Under the pieces are notes generated by a model. That model saw nothing but the letters and a program-made list of their open reading frames with translations, was not told the origin of the DNA and did no database searches. The position numbers and the translations under genes were made by a program. A DNA stretch of 64,000 bases from Bremia lactucae (Eukaryota > Oomycota > Peronosporomycetes > Peronosporales > Peronosporaceae), in NCBI RefSeq assembly GCF_004359215.1, contig NC_090620.1, forward strand, positions 3,173,423 to 3,237,422, written 5' to 3'. Of this stretch, positions 32,825 to 43,167 are shown piece after piece (position 1 is the first letter of the stretch; each line of letters begins with the position of its first letter).

Positions 32825-33357
32825 GAAATAAAAGGGATCCGTAGGATCTTTAAGGATCGATGACCCATTTCGCGCACTAAGTGCAGCCTTTGTGTCATCC
32901 AGGACAGCCTCGTCTAGAAGTGACGATGGGCTTAACTCAACTGTTGGTCGAAGACCACCATTTCAGATAAGTCGCCAGTCTTTAAGGCTCGACCGCACTC
33001 ATCAATAGACATTTTGTCAAGCTTTAAAAAGCATGTAACGAGGGGATTGCCGCAAGGCTAACGTCCCCCTCAATGTTACCATTTACACCATTTTACAAGC
33101 GTATGTAATTGCTCAGTCGTATCACTTTGTTAGGGAATACACGCTTCGTGTCCATCCTGTCTTGGAGTTGGGACAATACGCCTCTTAGAGGCCGGGACAT
33201 TCACGTCCCCGGGTTTTCCAGCCTGTATTGGCTTTGTTCAAGATATGGTGTCTAATTTGACATTCGACAAGGAGTTAGGTAACTCAACTTTCTTATCCAG
33301 TGAACGTTTTACGTGTCGCTTCACGTGCATTAGAAGGGTTTGACCTAAAATGCCCTG

Positions 33358-33595
33358 GCGAACCGCCAATAGTGTCACTATTGACACTCAGTATGGTGCC
33401 ACCTCGGGCGATCACACTTGGTGGACTTAGACATGCCACTCTACGTATCTCACGGATATTGCACCCTTGAGGTCATGGCGAACCGGCAACAGTGTCACTA
33501 CTGACACTCAGTATGATGCCACCTCGGCCGACCAAACTCGGTGGACTTAGACGTGCCACTCCACGTATCTCAGGGATATTGCACCCTTGATGATT
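33358..33595. repeat. Tandem duplication of about 120 bp inside G1-C
   Basis: The same two-unit repeat as 6931-7168 of copy A, at the constant offset of 26427 bp. Confidence 0.75.
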
Positions 33596-33771
33596 CAGCC
33601 TTAGGCCAACTATGCTTTCAGCATTCAGCGAATCGTTATTACAACGAGTGTCGCTCGACGGAGTACGTGCCGTTCCACTTATTTCTGCTGAGTCGGGCTC
33701 AGTATTAATATTTTTAACATTAGAGTATAATAACTCAGACATGCCAATGTCTAAAACACTGACAGACTCAT

Positions 33772-34206
33772 TCAATGATCCGCGCCAGTAGCGCCTTTGT
33801 TGCCTAGCAAAGGTGGTTCATGACTCTCCAAAACTTTGCTAGGAACATTGCGCGTGGCGCCAAAGGTCTTAGACCTCCAATCGATCCATGGCTCAGGGTG
33901 ATCTAACCTGGTCATACCAAGGATGAGATCATATCTCAAATCGAAATCACGGACGAGACAGCGTTCCATACTGTCAAAGTCCAGAAACTTTATACCTAAT
34001 TTCAATGGAACTTTGGGAACAGTGACACGAGTCCCAGTCGCTAAGCGAACAGTGATTCTATCATCTTCATGCGCTCTAAGCGCCTTGACGTTATGTTGAC
34101 TTCCTTCAAGGGAAAGGCGTCGAGCATAATTGCAAGAGGCTCCTGAATCAATTAAAATTGACCACGGCTTATCAAAGCCCTTTACAGTCGCTTGAGCGAC
34201 TAGCAA
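33772..34206 (-). pseudogene. G1-C aspartic protease domain
   Basis: The most complete protease frame among the G1 copies: catalytic ILIDSGASCN near the N-terminus, followed by GIKFLDFDSMERC and YDLILGM. It is an open frame of 144 codons, but gag and RT are broken. Confidence 0.75.
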
Positions 34207-34288
34207 GCCAGGCTCGTACTCTCGCCCCGTGCCATTTCGCTCCGAGCTAATTGGGGCTAGGTTCTGTTTATTTTCACCTCCTTGAGGT

Positions 34289-35345
34289 TCAACAGAGCCT
34301 AGGTCTTCCCCAGTAAGGCGCCCCGCACCTACTGGGTAACGACGTTTTCCCGCACCGTACCAGATCTCTGGTATAGGTCGGAGTTGGAGCTCTTTCGAGC
34401 TTCACGAGAATTTCCAAGAGGGCAGGCAGGACGTAAATGTTTCGTTCTTCCGCGCATATAACATCTACGGATGGTGTTATTCTGTTCCACAGCTTAAAGA
34501 GCCTCTTCTCCTTCCACAACAAAGCTTAGATCCATAGGTTCCGGTCTACTTGACGGTACTCATGTGCTCGAAGAGCTTGTTCGGTAAACAGGCGTGCTAA
34601 CGCGAGCCAACTTAAAATCAAACTCGGCGCGTAGCGCTATGGCAACTGCCTCTTCGAACGCAGCCGGATAAGATCGGAACAGTTTCGTCCGGGCAACGCC
34701 CTCATTGAGATCCCCCATAAAGATAGTTGCTACAATTGCTTCTTGATTCGGGTCTTGATGCGTCGATGAAATTATAGTTATCAACTCCTGGACAAAGTCC
34801 CCTAGGGTTCTTTTACCCTATTGAGTCGCTAGGAGCCGTGCTCGCATGCGAAAAGCCTGATCAGGCGGTGCAAGCATGCTCGTCATTTGCTGTTTCAGCG
34901 AGATCCATGAGAGAATAGCGTCGTTTATGGACGTGCTGCACGATAGTGCCCACGCCATGACTCAACCTCCAAGTTTGAAAATGGCCATAGCCACTTTTGC
35001 CGCTCTGTTTATAACAAGGCGGAATCAATCGACATTTTCATTTGCTTAATCCAAAAAGGGAGATTTTCTCCCTCTTCTTCCTCAAATGGCTTCACATTTA
35101 CAGTCAGAAGGCGAGCACTCGGCTCTGAGTCAAGTACAGAGACGTACCGGGTTGGCATAGATGCCGCTAAGTAGTCCTGTACCTAACCGATCAGGGAGGC
35201 TTCGTACCATTTGAAAGCTTCAAGCCTTGCATGCAGGATTTCTGGTCCCTGGGAGATAACAAATTCCGCGTGCTCAAGCCCAAATAAGGTTTGAGCTTGT
35301 CATCAACGACGCGTTGCGCTTCTGACAATTCTGGAACATCTTTCA
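34289..35345 (-). pseudogene. G1-C gag, fragmented
   Basis: Frames at 34560-34784 and 34289-34522 match the gag of copies B and D. The N-terminal MKDVPELSEAQ-like start lies near 35345, about 60 bp after the LTR. Several stops interrupt it. Confidence 0.65.
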
Positions 35346-35406
35346 TTTTCGTGAGGGTTTAGTCTTGTAAAGACTCAGCCGTAGATTGACTACGAGTGCT
35401 ACCAGG

Positions 35407-35887
35407 TGTAGTGGGGCTACCTCGCTCCTAAAGTCATAGGAAGACTTTCAGACTCAGAGAGTCACTTGATTCTACTAATGGGTTTAACAACTCAGGGAGT
35501 CGTACAAGCTATTAAAGCTTAAGGAATCCAAGTTCAACGGATCCAGGGGTTCGTAGAACCAAGTGGCAACTAGTGCCCAAGAGGATATACCTTAGAAAGG
35601 CTTCTATCTCTTACAGATCAATGCGCAAGCCTTAGAAAGGCACTTACCGCTTTAAGATTAAAAGATGAACTGCACTTTGTTTAAATGTATAAATCTAAAA
35701 ACTTTACCCTAGCTAATTAAAAATAGATTTTGGCCGCTAGATTTATATCTGGCGGCGACGACATTTATTACCCATAATAAATGGGATTTAAGTAACTAAC
35801 TATTTTAAAATTAAATAAAAGATTAATTTAACCATAGAGTAAATGTACCACAACAACGGTTCTGTAACCGATGTGTGCCCCATTACA
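35407..35887 (-). repeat. G1 copy C 5' LTR
   Basis: 481 bp, the reverse complement of TGTAATGGGG to CTACA. It is followed on the element strand by the shared TGGTAGCACTCGTAGTC primer-binding-like sequence. Confidence 0.86.
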
Positions 35888-36390
35888 CCAGGTCCACCGG
35901 CGATTCTAATCTGGCTCAGGATATTCTAAAGGTCTTGCAACGAGGCCCTAGAAAAATTTGATCCTCTATAAAGTATTTGCGTCGCGTGTTAATGTTCACA
36001 TTCTCCTTTTATTTATTTTTTTTAACGTCTGAGCTCGACGTGAAATAGCATCTTTACGATTTTAATTACTGCACCTGAAAAGCTGATTAAGTATATGAAT
36101 TACCTTGCGCCCTTAAACTTTTCACTTTCATTTTTCATTTTAACAGGATACTTAGATCTTAAGAATATATTTTGAAAACAAAAAGATTAAATAATATAAA
36201 TAAAATGGGTAAACACTACCCTTTTTCGCAAGTATTTGAGTATGTAAGTAGACATCGATCAATTTAAATTTCCAAAGATTGTTTTCAATTATTAAAAAAA
36301 TAAAAATTCAACGCCTTGGTCGTATACAAACGACGTGACTACTTTTATGGTTTTTCAAGAATTTTGTCTCTTTGGGTTTGCCCCTTCTCT
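35888..36390. other. Intergenic, upstream of the PHD/GATA-like gene
   Basis: AT-rich spacer without ORFs or recognised repeats. It presumably contains the promoter of the next gene and is the boundary between transposon debris and the gene island. Confidence 0.6.
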
Positions 36391-38339
36391 ATGGTCTGTT
36401 TTGGCCTCGATCGTCCTCTGCTTCCAATGCCTCCCACAGCGACTGGGTCTTCACTTGTTACTCGTACTCGAGTGCCTCAAGCTTCCGCGTCTGGCCGTCC
36501 CTTAAGCGTGGGCAGCGACGGTTTGCCGCTCCTTCCGTGCCACGATGCGCCCGTGGTTATGGCGCCTCCCCCGGCACCTTGCCCAACCGCCGTGACGCTG
36601 TTCGGCCACGTAGACACGACACAAAACGTGCGCACGCAGCTCCTGGCGCACTTCAGCCGCACGCAGCAACTTAATCAAGTGAGCGAAATGACACTGCGCA
36701 TTGACACTGAGATGGAGCTTCTACGCCGCAAATGCTTTGCCGAGCGCAACGCGTTGTGGGGGAACGTCACGCCGGACCAGTTTGAGTTCAAGCCGACGCC
36801 ATCCGACGCCTGGACGCCCCATCCTGCAAACGATAAGCTTTTATTGCGTAAAATGAAGATGCATGGGGCATTTGATGGGAGCGGTAGAGAGTTTTATCCG
36901 CCCGAAACGACGCACGAGAAGGATCTGGACGTGGTCGAGTATGTCCGGGATCGACCGTGGCCACCGCAAGAATTTGCGTTAAAACCAGTGGCCAAAACTT
37001 CCCGAGGCCGCATTGGTAAGCGCAAAGCTGCGCCCATGGCAGCGATATTAGAACCTCTGCCGTTGCTGGCCAAGACGTGTCGCGAGTGCAAGACACAGTC
37101 GACGCCGCTGTGGCGTACACAGACACGGACTGTAAAAACCAAGAAACAGGTAGTAAAGAATGTAGCCATGAATAACGTAGCCATGAATTTGGCGAATTCG
37201 TTTATGGCGCAGAACATGGCTACGCTTAAGCCGTTAATGACTGAAATGCGAGTCGTGAACGAGAATGTCGTCGTGGATGTGTGCTTGGAGTGTTATTTAA
37301 AGCTCGAACGAGCAGATTTGTTTGATAAAAAGCGGGTAGAACTGAAGCGACGGAAGCGATCAAAGAAAAGCGTTTCCGCGAGTGCAGCGTTATCGGAGAA
37401 GAAGCGTTCAAGACATCCAATTCATGGCTTAAAGAAACAGAAGAAACAGGAAATCAGCGAGGCTAACGAAGCTGCAGCAGTGGACCAAGGACACGAGAAT
37501 GGGGCGGCATCTGGCGCAGTTGTTTTAAACTTAACACAAGAGGAGATTGAAGCAGCCAAAGGATCGTCGAGGGATCGAAAAAAGGATCGAAATCATCGTC
37601 AAAAAGACAAGAAAAAGAAGAAAAAACATCGTCGAAAGCGTGACCATCTCGACGAGTCGGAAAGCGACAACTTGAGCTTGAATGCATTGCCTGCGTCGCT
37701 AGAAGAAGTGGTCCCTGCATATCAGTACACAATGCCCCAAACATCAGCGGTTGAAATGAATGCTGACAGGCATGTCGAAGTACTGGCACCTGATGAGCCA
37801 GAAGCAGGAGATAGTGCTTTTGAAGAGGAGCTACTAGCTCCTGCAAGGTTTTCATCTCGAAAACGAAGGAGCGTGCAATATACTGAGTCGCCTGTTGTAG
37901 CAGACGCACCTGCAAGTGCTTTAAAGAATCGCAAGGCATCGTCCTCATCTCGAACGGCACGATCTAAACGCACATCAACAAGTGTCGCACCCGCTCCTGC
38001 AACGACTTCTGTCCCTCCAGTCTCCTCTGTGAAGAAACGGTCCCGGTCGAAAAAAGAGCTCGCACGTGAGCGCGAGTTGCGTGCACTTGGTCAATACTGT
38101 CCAGTGTGCAATGAAGTGTATGAAGACGATGATCCGAATACATTTGTTTGCTGCGATTCGTGCGAACTATGGGTTCATGGAACCTGCGATTCCAGTCTTA
38201 CCGCGTACGTCCGTGTATGTTGGCGATTAAATGAAATCGATCGATGAGACTCATGTTTCTTTGTGTATTTAGAGAGAGTATTGCAGCGATGGCCAACACC
38301 GAAGACAAGTACATATGTCCATTGTGTGCTGGACGATAA
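36391..38339 (+). CDS. Nuclear protein with GATA-like zinc finger and C-terminal PHD finger
   Basis: Two exons (36391-38204 and 38273-38339) joined by a 68-bp GT-AG intron give 626 residues. The intron is needed to complete the PHD finger (about 570-624): CPVC, CCDSC, WVHGTC in exon 1 and ICPLC in exon 2 form C4HC3. Residues 230-301 form a GATA-like finger, with CREC followed by PLWR and a second pair CLEC, but with 64 residues between the pairs. A long Lys/Arg-rich region (about 310-445) resembles nuclear localisation signals. PHD fingers read histone tails, so a chromatin or transcription role is inferred. ATG at 36391 has G at +4; ATG at 36427 is an alternative. The open frame upstream starts with TTG only. 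Confidence 0.82.
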
Positions 38340-38509
38340 GCGCTGAATTATAGTCACGTCACTTTAGGAACGCTAATAGACGTAGTTTTGCTAATTGTTT
38401 GCAAAAAAACATTATTAGGTTTTGGATGCATATTTAAATAAATAATAAGCTAATTGTATTTTTAGCGAAGATTTGAGTATTTTTTTTCAACGTTGCACCA
38501 CTCAGTTAA

Positions 38510-38949
38510 ATGTTTGCTCTCCGGCATTTCTCCACATCAAGGCCGCGCAAGGGTTTGTCATTATGATCCACCTTCTGGGCTTTTCACGATTACATAAATA
38601 AATGTTGTTGATTTTGGGTATAGAGTACCCGACTTCGTTTATCTCGCACCTGCGCACACAAAAACTTAACGTGTTTAATATTGGCGTGGCCTTCTTGACG
38701 CTGTCCTTGTCTTCTCAAATGGTATCGTACAAGCAGCGCTATGAAATAGCGCTTAAGGAAAAGGAATCTATTGGTGAGAAGGTGGCCGTGCTAGAGGAGA
38801 TCGTGCTCGGTCTGGGTGGTAAATTGCCAGATGACGAGGCACTTTCGAGAGCGAAAGAAGCCGCAGTAGAGGCAAATGCCAAGGGGCTCCGCGATTGCAA
38901 GGATGAGACCATAATTGTGGAAACTAGACCAAAGAGCAAATTAATCTAG
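38510..38949 (+). CDS. Small mitochondrial-type membrane protein with coiled coil
   Basis: Two exons (38510-38552 and 38624-38949) with a 71-bp GT-AG intron give 122 residues. Exon 1 encodes MFALRHFSTSRPRK, a typical mitochondrial targeting sequence; without it the ORF begins inside the intron. A single membrane segment follows (about 35-52, NIGVAFLTLSLSS), then a charged helix (about 57-85) likely to form a coiled coil. This layout (presequence, one membrane span, helix) is common in respiratory-chain assembly factors of the inner membrane, but no family is recognised. It lies 170 bp downstream of the PHD gene on the same strand and converges with AP-3 sigma. Confidence 0.68.
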
Positions 38950-38996
38950 AAACGAGAAAATAGAATAATTGCCCAAATTAAGACACTAATTTCGCT

Positions 38997-39696
38997 TTAT
39001 TTCTTAATGGTTGACTGCAGCGAGCGTCTCGATGACACACTTTCCATGCGATTCATTTCATTTACGGCCGTAAGCACCTCATTGATATTGGTCTCGAGTA
39101 CCATACCACCCATAACAATTTCATCCAGCGCATAGTGAATCTTGTCGCTGTGAAAAATTAGGTCCAGCTCGCACACGTTCTCAAAAATCTTGTCGAGTGT
39201 CTCTACAAAGACTATTTTATCTCAGCTTAGTCCGTCACAATACAGTCGAATCCTTCAAGAAAATTCGTAGCAAAGTGCACCTTGTATCAAATCTAAAATG
39301 CCGAGATCGCTCTCTTGTTTATCTACCGCAAATACAAAGTACAGCGTCGCATAATGGCGGTAGATAAGCTTAACGCCGTCCCCCCAATACCGCACTCTAT
39401 GCGACCTCAACTTCTATCAGCCATTTATGCAGTTGTAACAACTTATTACTAAAATGAAACACGTACGTGCCCTCAAGGAAGTTACACAGTGTATCGGGGC
39501 GCTTGGACACTTGGGTGTAAATGTCTCGAATCACGGCCTGCTGCTCAGCATCCGGCTACTAATTTCAGACAGTATATCAGCAAAACGATACATCAAGGTT
39601 ATATAAACCTCTCATCCAGCAGTGCACCACGTGTTCGTAAAACTTGACGATGCGCGGCTTGCCGTGGTTGTTTACGATCAAGATTCCTTTAATCAT
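38997..39696 (-). CDS. AP3S: AP-3 adaptor complex subunit sigma
   Basis: Four exons on the minus strand (39628-39696, 39467-39555, 39281-39396, 38997-39211) with 69-72-bp introns give 162 residues. All junctions are GT-AG and in frame. Diagnostic stretches are MIKGILIVNNHGKPRIVKFY at the start, then KLIYRHYATLYFVFAVD, LGILDLIQVFVETLDK and NVCELDLIFHSDKIHYALDE, ending with GGMVLETNI. This is the sigma (longin-like) small subunit of AP-3, which sorts cargo from endosomes or Golgi to lysosome-like compartments. The gene looks intact. Its start lies 126 bp from the divergent BTB gene. Confidence 0.92.
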
Positions 39697-39822
39697 TGAC
39701 GTGTTTTGTATGAAAAGAAAGAAAAGTTTTTGGGCTCAATTAGTCCGATAATTTCAAGTTTGAGACCACCCTCTATAAGCATTTACTATACTTTGCAACA
39801 ATTATTTTTTTACGTTAATTCC
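39697..39822. promoter_or_regulatory. Shared divergent promoter region (AP-3 sigma / BTB gene)
   Basis: Only 126 bp separate the two opposite start codons, so both promoters must lie within it or overlap the 5' UTRs. No TATA box is obvious. Regulatory function is inferred from the arrangement alone. Confidence 0.5.
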
Positions 39823-41193
39823 ATGTCAATGGTCGAACATGGAAGTACAAGTGCCTCGGATTTAAATGGCCTCATTGCTCGCCACTCGTCATTGTCCCAG
39901 CCACCAGCCATGAATAGTGATGTTGGACAAATACGTCACCAATTTCCAGTTGAAAGACAATTGGTTAATAGCTCAGAGGAATTGGAAATGGAAGACTCAG
40001 ACGACGAAGAGGAGACACAAATTCCCGTTGACGACCTGATGACGCAAGAATTGCCGACAACTGATCGAGACATGAGTCCTCCACCAGCCCAACGACCGTC
40101 GCCACCAACTTCGCCGCCGCTTCCAATGAATGAAGCATTAGCTGCTTCTCCAACGGGCCCTTTGGTCGTCAATACATCGCCTCTTGCCGACGTCGAGTCA
40201 ATGACACCACAGTCGAACGAAGACGACGACTCAAGGTCTGAGACATCGTCTGAAGTCAGTATGGGGTCTGGTCGACCTGAAAGACGTCGTGGAACGAGAA
40301 AACGTGTGTCAATGGCGTGCTCGGACCACCAAGATCTCGCTGCGAGGATGAAGAAGGCACTCAGCGTCGAGAGCTTTAGTGAATCCATGATTGGTGCCGA
40401 CGTCGTGCTGTGTGTCCAGTATAATGAGCATCATCCAGGATGTAGTGGCAATACCAGTGCTCGTAATGGCAGCAACGTCGGAATTGTCCGACGATTCTAC
40501 GCTCATCGATTTATTCTAGCGGCAAGTTCACCGCCATTTCGTGCGATGCTGACTGGAAACATGCGTGAATCGTCGTTGCGTGATGTGGAACTCTATGAAG
40601 TTGAGCCCGCTATTGTGCAAAAGATGCTACTTTTTATGTATACTGGAGACGTTGTGCTAGATCTAGAGAGTGTATTGGGATTGCTCATTTCGGCGGAAAT
40701 GTATGAACTCGTTGCGCTCCGAGAAATGTGTAAAGGTTTCGTGCTAAAGTATGCGCATGAAGTGTTTTGTGATCCCCAAATTGTGCGTCTACCAGAGAAA
40801 ATACTGCTTGAATTGATTCCACAAGACGAGCTTCAGATTCGAGAGCTGGCGCTAATGGAAGCCCTTGTTATGTGGGGTGAGTCTCGTGTTGCCAACACGA
40901 ATAAATCGGTCTGTGAGTTATTAGCCGACATGATGGAGTTTGTACGCTTCCCCACGATGAGTGTCAGTGATCTCTATGGTAAAGTGCGTCCATTAGTGAA
41001 CGAAGGAGTAATTCGTGAACATTTATTGACGGAAGCGCTTTTTAATCATTTAAAGTGGGGATCTCAAACCGGCATTGCCGCAAAGCGTGCCAAGCCACGC
41101 GCTTTGACGGCTTCGTTGCGCAAGCGAAAACGAGTTTCGTTTACCCAACACGTTACGTTTGAAACAACACTGGAAGGCCATGGGGAAGTTTAA
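39823..41193 (+). CDS. BTB/POZ-BACK domain protein
   Basis: A single exon of 456 residues from ATG 39823. The first 170 residues are disordered, acidic and Pro/Ser-rich. The BTB/POZ domain spans about 190-290: GADVVLCVQ, an inserted Gly/Asn/Ser loop, then FYAHRFILAASSPPFRAML, and ending with MLLFMYTGDV. A BACK-like helical region follows (about 300-410), and the C-terminus is basic (KRAKPRALTASLRKRKR). BTB-BACK proteins often act as substrate adaptors for Cullin-3 ubiquitin ligases; that role is inferred. The reading frame upstream of the ATG starts with TTG and overlaps the AP-3 sigma first exon, so it was not used. Confidence 0.85.
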   Translation: MSMVEHGSTSASDLNGLIARHSSLSQPPAMNSDVGQIRHQFPVERQLVNSSEELEMEDSDDEEETQIPVDDLMTQELPTTDRDMSPPPAQRPSPPTSPPLPMNEALAASPTGPLVVNTSPLADVESMTPQSNEDDDSRSETSSEVSMGSGRPERRRGTRKRVSMACSDHQDLAARMKKALSVESFSESMIGADVVLCVQYNEHHPGCSGNTSARNGSNVGIVRRFYAHRFILAASSPPFRAMLTGNMRESSLRDVELYEVEPAIVQKMLLFMYTGDVVLDLESVLGLLISAEMYELVALREMCKGFVLKYAHEVFCDPQIVRLPEKILLELIPQDELQIRELALMEALVMWGESRVANTNKSVCELLADMMEFVRFPTMSVSDLYGKVRPLVNEGVIREHLLTEALFNHLKWGSQTGIAAKRAKPRALTASLRKRKRVSFTQHVTFETTLEGHGEV

Positions 41194-41400
41194 TGAGGCT
41201 GCGGTAGAAGTATTTAGCCGCAACATATGTAGATTATCGCAACTTTAGTACATTCGACTACTGCATTAGTTTCTTGAATGATGAATGGGCTTGTCCGTTT
41301 GCTTATAATTTAATGCACACGGTCAATCTTCTTGAACAAGACAGCAAGCAGCTATGTTGTACTGTAAGAGGGCACAATATATGGCTCCATAATCATGTTT

Positions 41401-43043
41401 TCAAGTTTGGAGAAGTCGATTGCTGTCATTAATGCTCATGCTGGCCTCAGTGGAGTATTCGTCTTGCAGCACATCTAGAAAGGAGCTGGAGATCTAAACG
41501 AGTAGACTTGATAATACCTTTTCATAGCGTAGTAGCGAAAATTACGTACATTATAGGCTTCTGAAGTTGCGAAGAACTGATCGAGATCTTTATCCGACTG
41601 ATGAATTACAAATTACTTTTTCGCACACTTATTCTATACGAGCAACATCATCTGACGCATTTTACCTTGTGCTGATAAAACCAATTGATCTTTGCGAGGT
41701 AGCTAAAGATAGCATCGGAGGTCGATAGCCGAAGAAGTGGAATCTGCCAATGCCATTGACCAATTTGTTAAACATTCGACAATCAATCGAATTCTGAAGC
41801 ATACCTCAATGATACTAAAAATCGCCAAACAAGTTTGAAAGAACACCTTCCAACCAAATTCAAAATATAAATCCAAAAACGCAATGACGTAACGGCGAGG
41901 GAATAGTCGGCACTCTGTAAATAACGTCAGGATCCAGCTAGCATAATGTGAGCAATAATGCGTCGGAAAAACGTAGATAGTACACGACAAGCTCACCACG
42001 ACGCGTAGGTTGAAGGGTGAATATCAAGATCTGACAAGTGGGCATGTAGGCGTGGAAGATACAGTCGCAGCGCTTCATCGAGTTGAAAGTACCGCAAATT
42101 CATATCTTTCATGTCAGGACGATACAAATTATCGAGTCGATACTTTTCGGAAAGAGCCAAGAACAAGCGAAACGCAATCTCGCTATTCATCTTTGACTCG
42201 TCAACAAGCACAGCTGCCACGGACGACATACCCTGATTATAAAGCCATTTTAGCAACATTCAAGTGAAAGGTACAGCTTTTAGAGCTATAGCTAACCTGA
42301 CAGTATCCAATCTGTGGCTTAAGTATGAGGAAGACATGGAGTAGCTGTTGTGTATTGTATTTCCATTGTATGAAGTCGGAGCTCGAAGACTTCGACTTAC
42401 TCCAAAAAGGTGGTCGTTTCGAATGAGTCATTTGTATTTGCAAGGTCTGGAACAGTCGATCAACATCCTATAGAGCCACAGCACTAATATCAGTCCTTTT
42501 CGTGCTAACTCGATCGATTGTTTCGCCCACTTTGTCAAGAGTCTGTTTTTGCTCCAGATACGGTCCCTGCAAACTGCGCAGTTTCGGCAGCTGTTGCGTA
42601 AGCCACTTGTACTCGCTTCCTGGAATGTCGCTCAGTTGTATGGTTGATTGGCGCTTCCGCACTAAAAAGAGCCACTTTTCGCCTTGACAACCGAATGGTA
42701 GCATTTTGATGCGCCAGAGCAGCTGTCGGAATGAAAAGATGGGCTGTGCACCACGCACTTTTGGCTGGCAATTCTTGCACAGGACTTGTGGCTCCTGTCC
42801 ACACGAGCAAAAGGGACAGACCAACGCATGGCAGAACTGTCGCAATACGTCCATGAAGCAGCATACTTTCAATGATTCAAAATTAAACACAAATTGTCGA
42901 AACGGCACTGACACTGCAAGGTTTTGCGAGCCGAAAGCGATGACACGCAACGTGGCAACATTGACAAAATGGAGGTATGTCCAGTGCAATTGCATTAGGC
43001 GACCCAATGCAAGCTTTGCTTGCGGTAGTGATAGCGGATCCAT
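41401..43043 (-). CDS. TBC-domain Rab GTPase-activating protein
   Basis: Seven exons on the minus strand (42531-43043, 42297-42467, 41997-42232, 41805-41937, 41666-41743, 41550-41597, 41401-41493) with GT-AG introns of 56-68 bp give 423 residues. The catalytic dual-finger motifs are present: LDKDVDR (Arg finger, about residue 175) and GYCQGMSS (Gln finger, about residue 228). Later TBC helices include WILTLFTECRLFPRR and GWKVFFQTCLAIF. The N-terminal 130 residues contain a Cys-rich element (CPFCSCGQ then CKNC) that may bind zinc. It stimulates GTP hydrolysis by a Rab in membrane traffic; the target Rab is unknown. The first intron is essential because an in-frame TAG lies inside it. The last intron (56 bp) was chosen for coding continuity. 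Confidence 0.85.
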
Positions 43044-43167
43044 TCGAGATCGCCATGACGTCGAAATTTTGTACCGACTCGGACTTTTTATCCAAACCTT
43101 TCATACGGAATGTACTATCACACAAAAATGGACAAGAACTTATTACTACTGTTTATTTTAGTCCTTA

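Larger units (their letters stand above)
29185..35887 (-). mobile_element. Gypsy chromovirus, family G1 copy C, 3' truncated
   Basis: On the minus strand: 5' LTR (35407-35887), gag, protease, RT, integrase, chromodomain and part of the antisense ORF. The 3' LTR is absent because the copy is cut at about 29185 against copy B. The block 31838-34080 is nearly identical to 5411-7653 of copy A, while the rest is clearly more diverged. Confidence 0.84.

Noticed and set aside
36372..36674. Secreted effector or alternative ORFs overlapping the 5' part of the PHD gene (also 47061-47606 in the desaturase and 11397-11807 in G2).
   Set aside because: They lie in other frames of better-supported coding sequence and show no signal peptide followed by an RxLR- or LFLAK-type motif. 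I saw no convincing effector gene in the window.
42468..42470. An in-frame TAG that seems to break the TBC gene.
   Set aside because: It lies at the 3' end of a 63-bp GT-AG intron (42468-42530). Splicing joins LDK to DVDR and restores the conserved catalytic motif, so the gene is intact.
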